Shown here piece by piece: positions 1 to 11,290 of a stretch of 64,000 nucleotides of DNA. Location of the stretch: positions 4,526,001 to 4,590,000 of the forward strand of contig NZ_CP016428.1 in assembly GCF_001693385.1 (NCBI RefSeq), read 5' to 3'. The position numbers and the translations under genes are program-made. The notes under the pieces are model-generated. The model was not told the origin of the DNA. It searched no databases and was given only the letters and a program-made list of their open reading frames with translations. Each line of letters starts with the position of its first letter. Positions within the stretch are counted from its first letter, which is position 1. This stretch comes from Bradyrhizobium icense (GTDB lineage: Bacteria > Pseudomonadota > Alphaproteobacteria > Rhizobiales > Xanthobacteraceae).

Positions 1-151
1 GCTTCATGCCATAGTCGGCATCCCGATGCCTACGGTTCAACGGCCCCGCTCGATGGCAAGGCAGCGGCTCGGTTTGACGGCCAAATGACGGTTTTTGCCG
101 TTATTTGTGCGAAAACATTAAGCTTTTTGGGCTTCAATGCAGGTTCCTAGA

Positions 152-179
152 TTGACTTTGGCCGTTTCGACCCTATGTT
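152..179 (+). promoter_or_regulatory. candidate sigma70-type promoter before the DEAD-box helicase
   Basis: TTGACT at 152-157 and TATGTT at 174-179 are separated by 16 bases, a plausible housekeeping promoter. It would leave a leader of about 155 bases before the helicase start at 339. The rest of 1-338 shows no convincing gene. Seen by eye only; random matches of this quality are common. Confidence 0.3.
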
Positions 180-338
180 CGCGCTCAACGCGGCCTTGGA
201 TCGAAACGCGATTCCTTAGGTTAGCCGCTCGTCTGCGTAAGTCAGAGCCCTCAGCTTTTCAAAAGCGCGCCGTTTCGGGGCAAAACGCGACAGCCTTTTT
301 ACCCTCGATTCCGAACGGCGGTGTCGACTAGAGGCTCA

Positions 339-1823
<1,485 letters not shown>

Positions 1824-1839
1824 CAAGCGTCGATTCCTG

Positions 1840-1862
1840 CGGCCGGAACTGTTTACCGGCCG
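1840..1862 (+). terminator. weak hairpin terminator after the helicase
   Basis: CGGCCGG (1840-1846) and CCGGCCG (1856-1862) form a perfect 7-bp stem with a 9-base loop, 17 bases after the helicase stop. Only TTCATCCT follows, not a T-run, so intrinsic termination would be weak. Confidence 0.35.
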
Positions 1863-1948
1863 TTCATCCTCCTCGGATAACTTGCGGCGATAATTTAATC
1901 ATTGCTGCACGGCAACGACCGGCGCTGCTCGCTATTGGGGACGGATCA

Positions 1949-3016
1949 GTGGTCAAGCTGCTGGACGAGCACGAACGCACAATGGCGTTTGCCGAAGTCG
2001 CGTTGGGCCAGATCAAATCCCTCCGGCAGACCGCCGTCCCGCGCAACTATGAAATCTGGTACGTCTACGCGACCGGATACAACGCTCCCCTCAACAAGAT
2101 CATCAACGAGACGCTGGCGCGCAACGGCAAGCTCAGCGAATCCGATCTCGAACAGATCTACGAAACCTATCTCTCCCACATCAAGGCCTCCGACCGTATC
2201 GACAAGGTCGGCGCGCGCGTGATCGGCGAAATCGACGACGTAATGGCCCTCATCAACGAGGGCCTCGGCATGTCGGAGAACTATGACGCCAAGCTGAGCG
2301 GCGCGAACGAAAAACTCAGGAATGCAAAGAGCCGCGAGCAGATCAAGGCGATCGTCGACGGTCTGGTGAAATCGACGCGCGAGATGCGCGAGATCAACAA
2401 GGCGCTGGAGAACCGGCTGGCGCTGTCGAAGACCGAGATCAGCAATCTGCAGCACAGCCTCGAAGCGATCCGCGCCGAGAGCTTGACCGATCCGCTGACC
2501 GGATTGGGTAATCGGAAATATTTCGACCGCTCGATCGAGATGGCGGTGCGAGCGGCGCAGGCAAGCGGCGAACCGCTGTCGCTGATGATGTTCGACATCG
2601 ATCATTTCAAGTCGTTCAACGATTCCTACGGCCATCTCACCGGCGATCAGGTGCTGCGGCTGGTTGCGATGTCGCTCAAGCAGACCATCAAGGGCCAGGA
2701 CATTACCGCCCGCTATGGCGGCGAGGAGTTCGCGGTGGTGCTGCCCAACACCGCGCTGCGCCAGGCGCTGACGGTCGCCGACCACATCCGCCGCGCCGTC
2801 ATGGCCAAGGAATTGAAGAAGAAATCGACCGGCGAAATTCTCGGACGCGTCACCATCTCGGTCGGCGTCGCCATGCTCAAGCCGGACGACGACACCGACT
2901 CGCTGATCGAACGCGCCGATGCCTGCCTATACGCCGCCAAGCGCAACGGCCGCAACCGCGTGGTCTGCGAAGCCGACCCCGAATACGCGGACGAGACCCG
3001 CAGCCAGGTCGCTTAG
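1949..3016 (+). CDS. diguanylate cyclase (GGDEF domain)
   Basis: This 355-residue protein should make cyclic di-GMP from two GTP. The N-terminal 175 residues are helical, with a coiled-coil-like stretch at about 115-175 and no transmembrane segment, so it is probably cytosolic. The GGDEF domain starts at DPLTGLGNR (181-189), has metal-binding FDID (215-218) and an intact GGEEF active site (257-261). The inhibitory I-site position, five residues before GGEEF, reads KGQD (248-251) instead of RxxD, so product inhibition may be weak. The start is GTG with a GGGG-type ribosome site just upstream. It ends in a convergent overlap of a few bases with the TfoX-like gene. The N-terminal sensory input is unknown. 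Confidence 0.93.
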   Translation: MVKLLDEHERTMAFAEVALGQIKSLRQTAVPRNYEIWYVYATGYNAPLNKIINETLARNGKLSESDLEQIYETYLSHIKASDRIDKVGARVIGEIDDVMALINEGLGMSENYDAKLSGANEKLRNAKSREQIKAIVDGLVKSTREMREINKALENRLALSKTEISNLQHSLEAIRAESLTDPLTGLGNRKYFDRSIEMAVRAAQASGEPLSLMMFDIDHFKSFNDSYGHLTGDQVLRLVAMSLKQTIKGQDITARYGGEEFAVVLPNTALRQALTVADHIRRAVMAKELKKKSTGEILGRVTISVGVAMLKPDDDTDSLIERADACLYAAKRNGRNRVVCEADPEYADETRSQVA

Positions 3017-3468
3017 CGGCTGTTTCGGCGCGGCGCCTTCCTCGCCTTCGCTGCCGGCTGACGGCTGACGGCTGGCTTGCGGGCCGGCTCGTTCACAGCC
3101 TTGCTGGAGACCTTCGGCTTCGCCGCCTTGCGCGCCTTCGGCCGCTTGTGCAACGCCGCGCGCTGCGCCGCTGCCAGCGCAGCCCTCGCCCATTCCGCCA
3201 GCTCCTCGGAATCGTCAAACAAACGCGCCGGCAGTTGCCAGTAGGAATTCACGGTGACCGTCTTCGCCCGCGTCTGGTACTGGAATGGTGTCGATCCCTC
3301 TGCTTCGAATTGCGGGATCGTTTGTTCATCAGCGCGAAGATAAAGCCCCGCGCGTAACGACAGCGCGAAGTTGGTGCCGTCGGCGGATATGCCAAATCCG
3401 GAAAACATCCGGCGGATGGTGACGGGGCCGAAGTCCGCAAACAGATCGATCAGAAAATCGCGATCCAT
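3013..3468 (-). CDS. TfoX/Sxy N-terminal domain protein
   Basis: This 151-residue protein has a TfoX_N domain over about residues 1-95, recognised by the RRMFSGFGI core near 19-27 and the YLRADE region. The C-terminal 45 residues are extremely Lys/Arg/Ala-rich and probably bind nucleic acid nonspecifically. Gammaproteobacterial TfoX/Sxy activates competence genes, but alphaproteobacterial single-domain members have no established role, so I assign none. It lies 28 bases downstream of sufA on the same strand and may be read through from the suf operon. Its stop overlaps the diguanylate cyclase stop on the other strand. Confidence 0.85.
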   Translation of the reverse strand: MDRDFLIDLFADFGPVTIRRMFSGFGISADGTNFALSLRAGLYLRADEQTIPQFEAEGSTPFQYQTRAKTVTVNSYWQLPARLFDDSEELAEWARAALAAAQRAALHKRPKARKAAKPKVSSKAVNEPARKPAVSRQPAAKARKAPRRNSR

Positions 3469-3496
3469 CGCTCACCGCCCCCGGCGATACGGTCGC

Positions 3497-3883
3497 TCAA
3501 GCCTTCGCCGGCGTAAGCTGCACCGACTCGCCGCAACCGCAGGCGGAAACCTGGTTCGGGTTGTTGAAGATGAACTGGGCCTGCAGCTTGTCGGCCTTGT
3601 AGTCCATCTCGGTACCGAGCAGGAACAGGACCGCTTTGGGGTCGACCAGGATCTTCACGCCCTTGTCCTCGACCACCTCGTCGGTCGGGCGAATCTCATG
3701 GGCGTATTCCACCGTATAGGATTGCCCGGCGCAGCCGCCATTTTTGATGCCGACGCGCAAGCCGACGATCTCGGAATCGGCCCGCTTGGTCAGCTCCGTG
3801 ATCCGCGCGGCGGCGGCCTCGGTCAGCTTCATCACCTGCGGGCGCGGCCGCGGCTTCGGCTTGGACTGGACGATGGTATCCAT
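3497..3883 (-). CDS. sufA: SufA/ErpA-type iron-sulfur carrier
   Basis: A-type carrier of 128 residues that would accept clusters from the SufBCD scaffold and pass them to apoproteins. The three conserved cluster-binding cysteines are present: one in NGGCAGQSY mid-protein and two in the C-terminal SACGCGES motif. The start is ATG 3883, giving MDTIVQSKPK; an in-frame start at 3907 would add only an Arg-rich octapeptide. It is the last recognisable suf gene. The 129-base gap to the upstream glyoxalase-like gene leaves room for a separate promoter. Confidence 0.92.
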   Translation of the reverse strand: MDTIVQSKPKPRPRPQVMKLTEAAAARITELTKRADSEIVGLRVGIKNGGCAGQSYTVEYAHEIRPTDEVVEDKGVKILVDPKAVLFLLGTEMDYKADKLQAQFIFNNPNQVSACGCGESVQLTPAKA

Positions 3884-4012
3884 AGCAGTCGATCTCCGGC
3901 GTCGCATGGCGGCGACGAGCTATCATGCCATTAAAATAACAACGAAATTCCCACTGTGAAGGCCTCTCGTCATGAACTCGATCAGAACCCCTCGAAACGC
4001 GCCGCACGCTCG

Positions 4013-4426
4013 TTAGTAAATCTTCCAAATTCCCGGTGTCGCCAGTTCCAGCAAATGGTTGTCCGGGTCGCGGAAGTAGATGCTCTTGCCGCCGCGCGGC
4101 CAGTCCGTCCTGCCTTCAATCCCGACATTGTGCTCGCCGAGCGCCTTTTCCCACGCCGGCAACTCAGCCGCCGGGATGGCAAAGGCCATATGAATGGGAC
4201 CATTGCCGTCATGCGGCGGAATAGTGCCGCCGGGGAGCTGGATCGTCTCGGGCGCCGAGCCGCGGCGAAACAGCAGCAGCACGCTTCTCCCACCCACATC
4301 AAAAGCAACGAACCGCGAATCCGCCGTCAGCGCTTCCAGACCCAGCACCTCCTCATAGAACGCGCGGGCGCGGTCGAGGTCATCGACGTAGAGTGCAGTC
4401 TCGATGACCCCGGATAGCTTCGGCAA
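4013..4426 (-). CDS. VOC (glyoxalase/bleomycin-resistance) family protein inside the suf operon
   Basis: A 137-residue protein of the vicinal oxygen chelate fold. The N-terminal IETALYVDDLDRARAFYEEVLG is the classic first beta-alpha-beta unit, and the second half ends in IYFRDPDNHLLEL, whose Glu is the usual metal ligand; GPIHMAFAI supplies a His. The apparent start is a TTG only 9 bases after the sufT stop, with an AAGGAA ribosome site overlapping that stop, so it should be expressed with the suf genes. Family members include lactoylglutathione lyases, dioxygenases and resistance proteins; the substrate here is unknown. A role in cluster assembly or aldehyde detoxification is only a guess from position. 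Confidence 0.85.
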   Translation of the reverse strand: MPKLSGVIETALYVDDLDRARAFYEEVLGLEALTADSRFVAFDVGGRSVLLLFRRGSAPETIQLPGGTIPPHDGNGPIHMAFAIPAAELPAWEKALGEHNVGIEGRTDWPRGGKSIYFRDPDNHLLELATPGIWKIY

Positions 4427-4435
4427 CGGATTCCT

Positions 4436-4807
4436 TCACCACATGTTGAGGACGAGGCGCGCCTCGTCGGACATCCGATCCGGCGTCCAGGCCGGATCCC
4501 ACACCAGATTGACATTCACGACACCGACGCCGGGCACGCTGGCGATTGCGTTCTCCACCATGGTCGGCAGTTCGCCGGCCGCCGGACAATTCGGCGTGGT
4601 CAGCGTCATCGTCACGTCGACGCTGCGGTCGTCCTTCAAGTCGACCTTGTAGATCAGGCCGAGTTCGTAGATGTCGGCGGGAATTTCCGGGTCGAACACC
4701 GTTTTCAGCGCCGCAACGATTTCGGTGCCGAGCCGTTCGGTCTCCTCTGGCGGCAGCGCCGAGTTGGTTTCCATATTGGCGGTCTTGACTTCGGCCGTAT
4801 CACTCAT
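4436..4807 (-). CDS. sufT: SufT / MIP18 (DUF59) iron-sulfur maturation factor
   Basis: A 123-residue MIP18-family protein, a class helping transfer Fe-S clusters to client proteins. The family DPE motif occurs in KTVFDPEIPADIYELGLIY, and the conserved single Cys is in TLTTPNCPAAG. It follows sufS with a 4-base ATGA overlap, so the two are probably translationally coupled. Alternatives in this family are PaaD-like proteins, but the suf context settles the call. Confidence 0.92.
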   Translation of the reverse strand: MSDTAEVKTANMETNSALPPEETERLGTEIVAALKTVFDPEIPADIYELGLIYKVDLKDDRSVDVTMTLTTPNCPAAGELPTMVENAIASVPGVGVVNVNLVWDPAWTPDRMSDEARLVLNMW

Positions 4808-6051
4808 GCGAACAAATCCCGCGCCTTGATCAGCGCCTGTGCCAGATGGTCGACTTCTTCCCGGGTATTATACATTCCAAACGACGCCCGGCAGGTGGCT
4901 GTGACATTGAACCGCTCTAAAAGCGGCATCACGCAATGGGTGCCGGCGCGCACCGCGATGCCCTGCCGGTCGATCACGGTTGCGACGTCGTGGGCGTGCG
5001 CCCCCTTCATCTCGAAGGAGATCACCGGTCCCTTGCCGCGCGCGGTGCCGATCAGGCGCAGCGAATTGATTTCACGCAACCGCTCCTGGGCGTAATTCAA
5101 AAGATCGTGCTCGTGGGCGGCGATGCGCTCCTTGCCGATCGAGCTGACGTAGTCGATCGCAGCGCCCAGCCCGATCGCCTCGACGATCGGCGGCGTGCCG
5201 GCTTCGAACTTGTGCGGCGGGTCGCCATAGGTGACCCAGTCCTTAGCCACCTCGCGGATCATCTCGCCGCCGCCATTATAGGGCCGCATCGCGACCAGGT
5301 GCTGATGCTTGGCGTAGAGCGCGCCAATCCCGGTCGGGCCATAGACCTTGTGGCCAGTGAAGGCATAGAAATCGCAATCGAGGTCCTGCACGTCGATCGG
5401 CAAATGCACAGCGCCTTGCGCGCCGTCGACCAGCACCGCAATGCCGCGGTCATGGGCGAGCTTCACGACTTCCTTGACCGGGACGAAGGTGCCAAGCGCG
5501 TTCGACATCTGGGTGATGGCGACGAGCTTCGTGCGCGGCGTCAGCAGCTTCTCGAATTCCTCGATCAGGAAATTGCCGTCGTCGTCGACCGGCGCCCATT
5601 TGATCACGGCGCCATGGCGCTCGCGCAAAAAGTGCCAGGGCACAATGTTGGAGTGGTGCTCCATGATCGAGAGCACGATCTCGTCGCCCTGCTTGATGTT
5701 GGGCTCGCCCCAGGAAGATGCCACCAAATTGATGGCCTCGGTGACATTGCGGGTGAAGATGATTTCTTCACTACGCCCTGCATTGATGAATTTCGCTACC
5801 TTGGCGCGGGCGCCCTCGTAAGCCTCGGTAGCGGCATTGGCGAGGTAATGCAGGCCGCGATGCACATTGGCGTATTCGCTTGTGTAAGCCTCGGTCATGC
5901 GATCGAGCACAGCAGTCGGCTTCTGCGCGGAGGCGGCGTTGTCGAGATAGACCAGCGGCTTGCCATAGACCTTCATCGCCAGCGCGGGGAAATCCTCCCG
6001 CACGCGCGCGACATCGTAGGCTCCATTTTTGACCGCCGGATGCTGGGTCAT
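4804..6051 (-). CDS. sufS: SufS group II cysteine desulfurase
   Basis: A 415-residue PLP enzyme that takes sulfur from cysteine to feed SufBCD. The PLP lysine is in FTGHKVYGP (K235 from the chosen start) and the persulfide cysteine in VRAGTHCVMPLL (C373), the group II arrangement. The ATG at 6051 overlaps the sufD stop in ATGA; a GTG-type start six codons upstream is in frame but less likely. Group II desulfurases normally need a sulfur acceptor such as SufE or SufU; neither is visible in this window. Confidence 0.96.
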   Translation of the reverse strand: MTQHPAVKNGAYDVARVREDFPALAMKVYGKPLVYLDNAASAQKPTAVLDRMTEAYTSEYANVHRGLHYLANAATEAYEGARAKVAKFINAGRSEEIIFTRNVTEAINLVASSWGEPNIKQGDEIVLSIMEHHSNIVPWHFLRERHGAVIKWAPVDDDGNFLIEEFEKLLTPRTKLVAITQMSNALGTFVPVKEVVKLAHDRGIAVLVDGAQGAVHLPIDVQDLDCDFYAFTGHKVYGPTGIGALYAKHQHLVAMRPYNGGGEMIREVAKDWVTYGDPPHKFEAGTPPIVEAIGLGAAIDYVSSIGKERIAAHEHDLLNYAQERLREINSLRLIGTARGKGPVISFEMKGAHAHDVATVIDRQGIAVRAGTHCVMPLLERFNVTATCRASFGMYNTREEVDHLAQALIKARDLFA

Positions 6052-7373
6052 GCCCGTGCCTCCAGCCAACGCTGCGCAGCGGCGATTGCGAGCTCGCGCA
6101 GATCGTCATTGACGATGGATTCGATGGCCTCGCCCACGAACGCCTGGATCAGCAGCGCCTGGGCTTCCTTCTCGGAAAGGCCGCGGGCGCGAAGGTAGAA
6201 CAGCAGGCTCTCGTCGAGCGCGCCGGTGGTGGCACCATGACCGCAGGTGACGTCGTCGGCGAAGATCTCGAGCTCCGGCTTGTTATCGGCCTCGGCATCG
6301 TCAGACAAAAGCAGCGCCCGCGTCATCATCTTGGCGTCGGTCTTCTGTGCGTCCGGACGTACGACGATGCGGCCCTGGAACACCGAATGGGCGCGATCGT
6401 CGGCAACGGCGCGGAACACCTCACGGCTGGCGCAGTTCGGCACCGCGTGATCCATGAACAGCGTGGTATCGGCGTGCTGGCGTCCGTTGAGTAGATTAAC
6501 GCCGTTGGTCTCGACCCTCGAGCCCTCGCCGGCAAAGGCGATGGTCGCCTGATAGCGGCTAACGGCGGCGCCGGAGGTCATGCCAAAGGTGTTGAAATGC
6601 GCGTGCGCGCCCAGCGTCACCACAGCGGAGGAAATATTGAACGCCTCCCGCCCGTCCTCGACCAGTCGAACATGGTCGAGCCGCGAATTATCGCCGATTG
6701 CGACGATCAGGGAGTCATGCGCCTGATAGGCCTTCGCAGCCTCGGCCGCGATATAGCTCTCGACCAGCGTCGCGCCGGCATCCTTGCCGAGACGCAGTAG
6801 CGAACGGGTGAACATCGCAGCCGGCGTGGCTCCACCAGCGACATGAACGATCTGCAGCGGCTGCGTCAGCACGATGCCATTGGCGATCTCGATCACCACG
6901 CCATCGGTCATCATCGCGCTGTTGAGCGCGACCAACGGATTGGCATTGTCGGGCGTGAATAACTGCGTCTGCAGCGCGGCGTCGCCGGTCTCCAGCACGT
7001 CGCGCAGGGCGCGGATGGTAACGCCCTTCTCCAGCCCCTCCAGTTCGGAAAGCTTCGGCGCGAACACGCCGTCCACCAGCACCAGCCGACGCGCGCCCTT
7101 GATCGCCTGCAGCTTTACGGCGGCTGCAGCCTGCTTCAGTGCGGCCGCATCCGGTGCGGCCGCCAGCGGCAGCACCTCGCGCATCAGCGCGCGTAGATCG
7201 GTGTATTTCCAGTCCTCGAGCCGCCGGTGCGGCAGGCCGACGCGCTCATAGGCCTCGAAGGCGGTATTGCGCGCCTCGGCAACCTTGCCGCCGCCCGGCA
7301 GCCGATCGCGCGCCACCGCGAAGCTGTCGCTCAGCGCGCGCCCGGTCTCGTTTTTTGCCAGAACTACATTCAT
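6048..7373 (-). CDS. sufD: Fe-S cluster scaffold subunit SufD
   Basis: About 441 residues, the usual SufD length. The C-terminal half is the SufBD beta-helix core, with SREVFRAVADDRAHSVFQGRIVV and the conserved DDVTCGHGATTG region that in the family carries the SufB-SufD interface His. SufD pairs with SufB and SufC in the scaffold and is needed for iron acquisition in characterised systems. The ATG at 7373 is preferred over an adjacent GTG. It begins 17 bases after sufC and overlaps sufS by ATGA. Confidence 0.95.
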   Translation of the reverse strand: MNVVLAKNETGRALSDSFAVARDRLPGGGKVAEARNTAFEAYERVGLPHRRLEDWKYTDLRALMREVLPLAAAPDAAALKQAAAAVKLQAIKGARRLVLVDGVFAPKLSELEGLEKGVTIRALRDVLETGDAALQTQLFTPDNANPLVALNSAMMTDGVVIEIANGIVLTQPLQIVHVAGGATPAAMFTRSLLRLGKDAGATLVESYIAAEAAKAYQAHDSLIVAIGDNSRLDHVRLVEDGREAFNISSAVVTLGAHAHFNTFGMTSGAAVSRYQATIAFAGEGSRVETNGVNLLNGRQHADTTLFMDHAVPNCASREVFRAVADDRAHSVFQGRIVVRPDAQKTDAKMMTRALLLSDDAEADNKPELEIFADDVTCGHGATTGALDESLLFYLRARGLSEKEAQALLIQAFVGEAIESIVNDDLRELAIAAAQRWLEARA

Positions 7374-7390
7374 CACAAATCCGCTTCCCG

Positions 7391-8143
7391 TCAGGCCGCG
7401 TCTTCGAACTGGGTATAGCCGGAAGCCTCGAGCTCCAGCGCCAGTTCCTTGTCGCCGCTTTTGACGACCCGGCCCTTCGACATCACGTGCACGAAATCAG
7501 GCACGATGTAGTTGAGCAGCCGCTGATAGTGGGTGATGACGACCATGGCGCGATCGGGCGAACGCAACGCATTGACGCCATCGGCCGCTATCCTGAGCGC
7601 GTCGATATCGAGGCCGGAATCCATTTCATCGAGGATGCAGACGGCCGGCTCGAACAGCGCCATCTGCAAAATCTCGTTGCGCTTCTTCTCGCCGCCGGAA
7701 AAGCCGACATTGACGCCGCGCTTGAGCATGTCCTGCGGGATGTTCAGCGACTTTGCGACCTCGCGGACCTTCTTCAGGAAGTCGGGCGTGGAGAACTCGC
7801 TCTCGCCACGCGCCTTGCGCTGCGCGTTCAGCGCGGTGCGCAGGAAGTTCATGGTAGCGACACCTGGGATTTCGACCGGATACTGGAACGCGAGAAATAC
7901 GCCCTTGGCGGCGCGCTCGTCGGGATCCATCTCGAGTAGGTCCTCGCCCCTAAACAGGATCTGGCCATCGGTGACCTCATAGCCCGGCTTGCCGGCGATC
8001 ACGTGCGAGAGCGTGGATTTGCCGGAGCCGTTCGGCCCCATGATCGCGTGAACCTCGCCCGGGTTCACGGTCAGCGTCAGCCCGTGGAGAATCTCGCGAT
8101 CCTCGACGCGGACTTTCAGATCTTTTACTTCAAGCAATGACAT
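7391..8143 (-). CDS. sufC: SufC ATPase
   Basis: ABC-type ATPase of 250 residues that drives conformational change of the SufBCD scaffold; despite the fold it is not a transporter. Walker A GPNGSGKSTL, signature SGGEKKR and Walker B CILDEMDSGLD are all intact. The ATG at 8143 gives MSLLEVKDLKVRV, the standard SufC start; an in-frame extension to 8227 runs through repeat DNA and is rejected. It is separated from sufB by about 126 bases that hold a palindromic repeat pair. Confidence 0.96.
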   Translation of the reverse strand: MSLLEVKDLKVRVEDREILHGLTLTVNPGEVHAIMGPNGSGKSTLSHVIAGKPGYEVTDGQILFRGEDLLEMDPDERAAKGVFLAFQYPVEIPGVATMNFLRTALNAQRKARGESEFSTPDFLKKVREVAKSLNIPQDMLKRGVNVGFSGGEKKRNEILQMALFEPAVCILDEMDSGLDIDALRIAADGVNALRSPDRAMVVITHYQRLLNYIVPDFVHVMSKGRVVKSGDKELALELEASGYTQFEDAA

Positions 8144-8162
8144 CTGGTTTTTTCCGTTTTCA

Positions 8163-8269
8163 CCCCTCGCCCTGAGGAGCGCCGCCAGGCGCGTCTCGAA
8201 GGACGTGGCCACAATCTTTCCTCTCATCCTTCGAGACGGCCGCTGCGCGGACTTCTCAGGATGAGGTCG

Positions 8270-8271
<2 letters not shown>
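8163..8271. repeat. inverted pair of REP-like palindromic elements between sufB and sufC
   Basis: Two copies of a roughly 45-base palindromic element lie back to back. The first, at about 8163-8207, runs CCCTCGCCCTGAGGAGC ... GCGTCTCGAAGGACG. The second, at about 8221-8265, is in opposite orientation: CTCATCCTTCGAGACGG ... CTTCTCAGGATGAG. Each can fold on itself and the two can pair with each other. I recognise this as a dispersed repeat common in Bradyrhizobium-like genomes. In the transcript it would put strong stem-loops between sufB and sufC and could set their relative mRNA stability. Confidence 0.75.
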
Positions 8272-9766
<1,495 letters not shown>

Positions 9767-9846
9767 TCCATCCTCCGCTCGCGGTTTCAAGGACCGCGGT
9801 GGAACAATCGCAAAATCAGTCTGACGAAGCGTTCCGGCGAAACCCA

Positions 9847-9862
9847 CTTAGAACGTTTCAAG
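9847..9862 (-). promoter_or_regulatory. candidate Irr-type iron control element (ICE) upstream of sufB
   Basis: On the top strand the site reads CTTAGAACGTTTCAAG; on the sufB strand CTTGAAACGTTCTAAG. It is an imperfect palindrome with 12 of 16 matching positions and resembles the TTNAGAA-N3-TTCTAA form of rhizobial ICE motifs bound by Irr. It lies 81 bases upstream of the sufB start and overlaps the last codons of the preceding desulfurase. Irr/ICE control of suf operons is known in rhizobia; the match here is judged by eye. Confidence 0.5.
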
Positions 9863-11012
9863 CCGTGTTTCGTCGCCCTCTAAGTAAGGCATCGGCAAGC
9901 TTTCGCCAAGCCTCAAGGGCCAAATCAATGTCTGCCTCAGTGGTAGACCAGCCCAGACTGAGCCGCACCGCTCCCTGCGCCAACTCCCCGCCGAACCCCA
10001 TGGCGGCCAGAACGTGGGACGGCTGCACTTTGCCGGAGGAACAGGCGGAACCGGACGATACCGCAATACCGCCGAGATCGAAGCCAATCACTGCCGTTTC
10101 GGCTCGAAGCCCGGGAACGGTAAACAGCGTCGTATTGGGAAGGCGCGACGCCCCCTCTGAAAACACAATGATTTCAGTCGCTTGGCGCAGCCCCTTCTCA
10201 AGGCGCTCGCGCAAACCCTGCTGCCGGACGGCATTGGCGGCCAGCTCGGCCATCGCCGCCTTGGCTGCTGCGCCAAAGCCCGCGATACCAGCGACATTCT
10301 CGGTTCCCGCCCGGCGGCCCAGCTCCTGGCCGCCGCCGCGAAGCAGCGGCTCCAGAGCCTGCACCGGCTCGGTCAGAACCAGCGCACCAACTCCCTTGGG
10401 GCCGCCGATCTTGTGCGCAGACAGCGTGATCAGATCGGCCCCTAACGATTTGATATCGAGGGGTATTTTTCCGAATGCCTGAATCGCATCGACGTGCAGC
10501 AGCCCGCCCGCTTCACGCACGATGTCAGCGACTTCGCCGATCGGTTGAATGGCGCCGGTCTCGTTGTTGGCCAGCATTACCGACACCAGCGCCGGCGGCC
10601 CTTCGGCAAGCAAAGCACGCAGATGGGCGAGGTCGACCAAGCCGGTACGGGAGACCTTAATCGCCGCGATCGTATCTGCCGGAAACCGCCCCCCCGACAG
10701 CACCGACGTATGTTCGATGGCTGAGACCATCAGCCGCTGGACCGGGCCGCTTGCACCCCGGCGCAGTCCCGGCGTCAGCGCCATTGCATTGGCTTCGGTG
10801 CCTCCGGAAGCAAACACCACATCCTGCGGACGGGCACCGACGGCCGCCGCGATGGCGGCCCGCGCGTCCTCGACGAGCCGGCGCGCCTGACGCCCTTCGG
10901 CATGCACCGAGGACGGATTGCCAGCCAGATCCCAAGCAGCCGTCATCGCCTGCCTCGCCTCGGGGCGAAGCGGCGTTGTCGCATTCCAGTCGAGATAAAC
11001 GCGGTTCGACAT
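9858..11012 (-). CDS. NifS/IscS-type group I cysteine desulfurase
   Basis: A 384-residue PLP-dependent desulfurase at the upstream end of the suf locus. The PLP lysine is in LSAHKIGGPKG (K201), and the catalytic cysteine in the flexible SSGSACSSG loop (C324) is the group I signature, unlike the group II sufS downstream. It would also release sulfur from cysteine, perhaps for cluster assembly or tRNA thiolation. It is the first leftward gene after a 278-base divergent spacer and may be cotranscribed with sufB. The start is ATG 11012, giving MSNRVYLDWNATTP, standard for the family. Names used for such genes vary (nifS, iscS, sufS1), so no symbol is given. Confidence 0.93.
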   Translation of the reverse strand: MSNRVYLDWNATTPLRPEARQAMTAAWDLAGNPSSVHAEGRQARRLVEDARAAIAAAVGARPQDVVFASGGTEANAMALTPGLRRGASGPVQRLMVSAIEHTSVLSGGRFPADTIAAIKVSRTGLVDLAHLRALLAEGPPALVSVMLANNETGAIQPIGEVADIVREAGGLLHVDAIQAFGKIPLDIKSLGADLITLSAHKIGGPKGVGALVLTEPVQALEPLLRGGGQELGRRAGTENVAGIAGFGAAAKAAMAELAANAVRQQGLRERLEKGLRQATEIIVFSEGASRLPNTTLFTVPGLRAETAVIGFDLGGIAVSSGSACSSGKVQPSHVLAAMGFGGELAQGAVRLSLGWSTTEADIDLALEAWRKLADALLRGRRNTA

Positions 11013-11290
11013 GTCTGTATAATATTACCTACATCCGCGAGCGGGCAGCGCGAGCCCAGGCGATGCACCGTCGCGAGACGCCTTATGGCAATTGGGGATC
11101 GCGCCGTCTCCTGCAATCGTAAGCTAACGCATTGAACCGCCTTCGAGATGTTCAAGATGCTTGCTTTTTGCCCCTCGCCTCATGCTAGAAGGCCGCAACC
11201 AGTTCACGGGAGCGCCCGTTCGCGCATCGCCCAACGACGCATGATCACATTCTTTTCCGCCGGATCACGTCCGTTGCCTAGGGATCATCA

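Noticed and set aside
321..338. GTG start adding six residues to the DEAD-box helicase
   Set aside because: ATG 339 begins with the conserved helicase N-terminus; the extra residues are not family-like.
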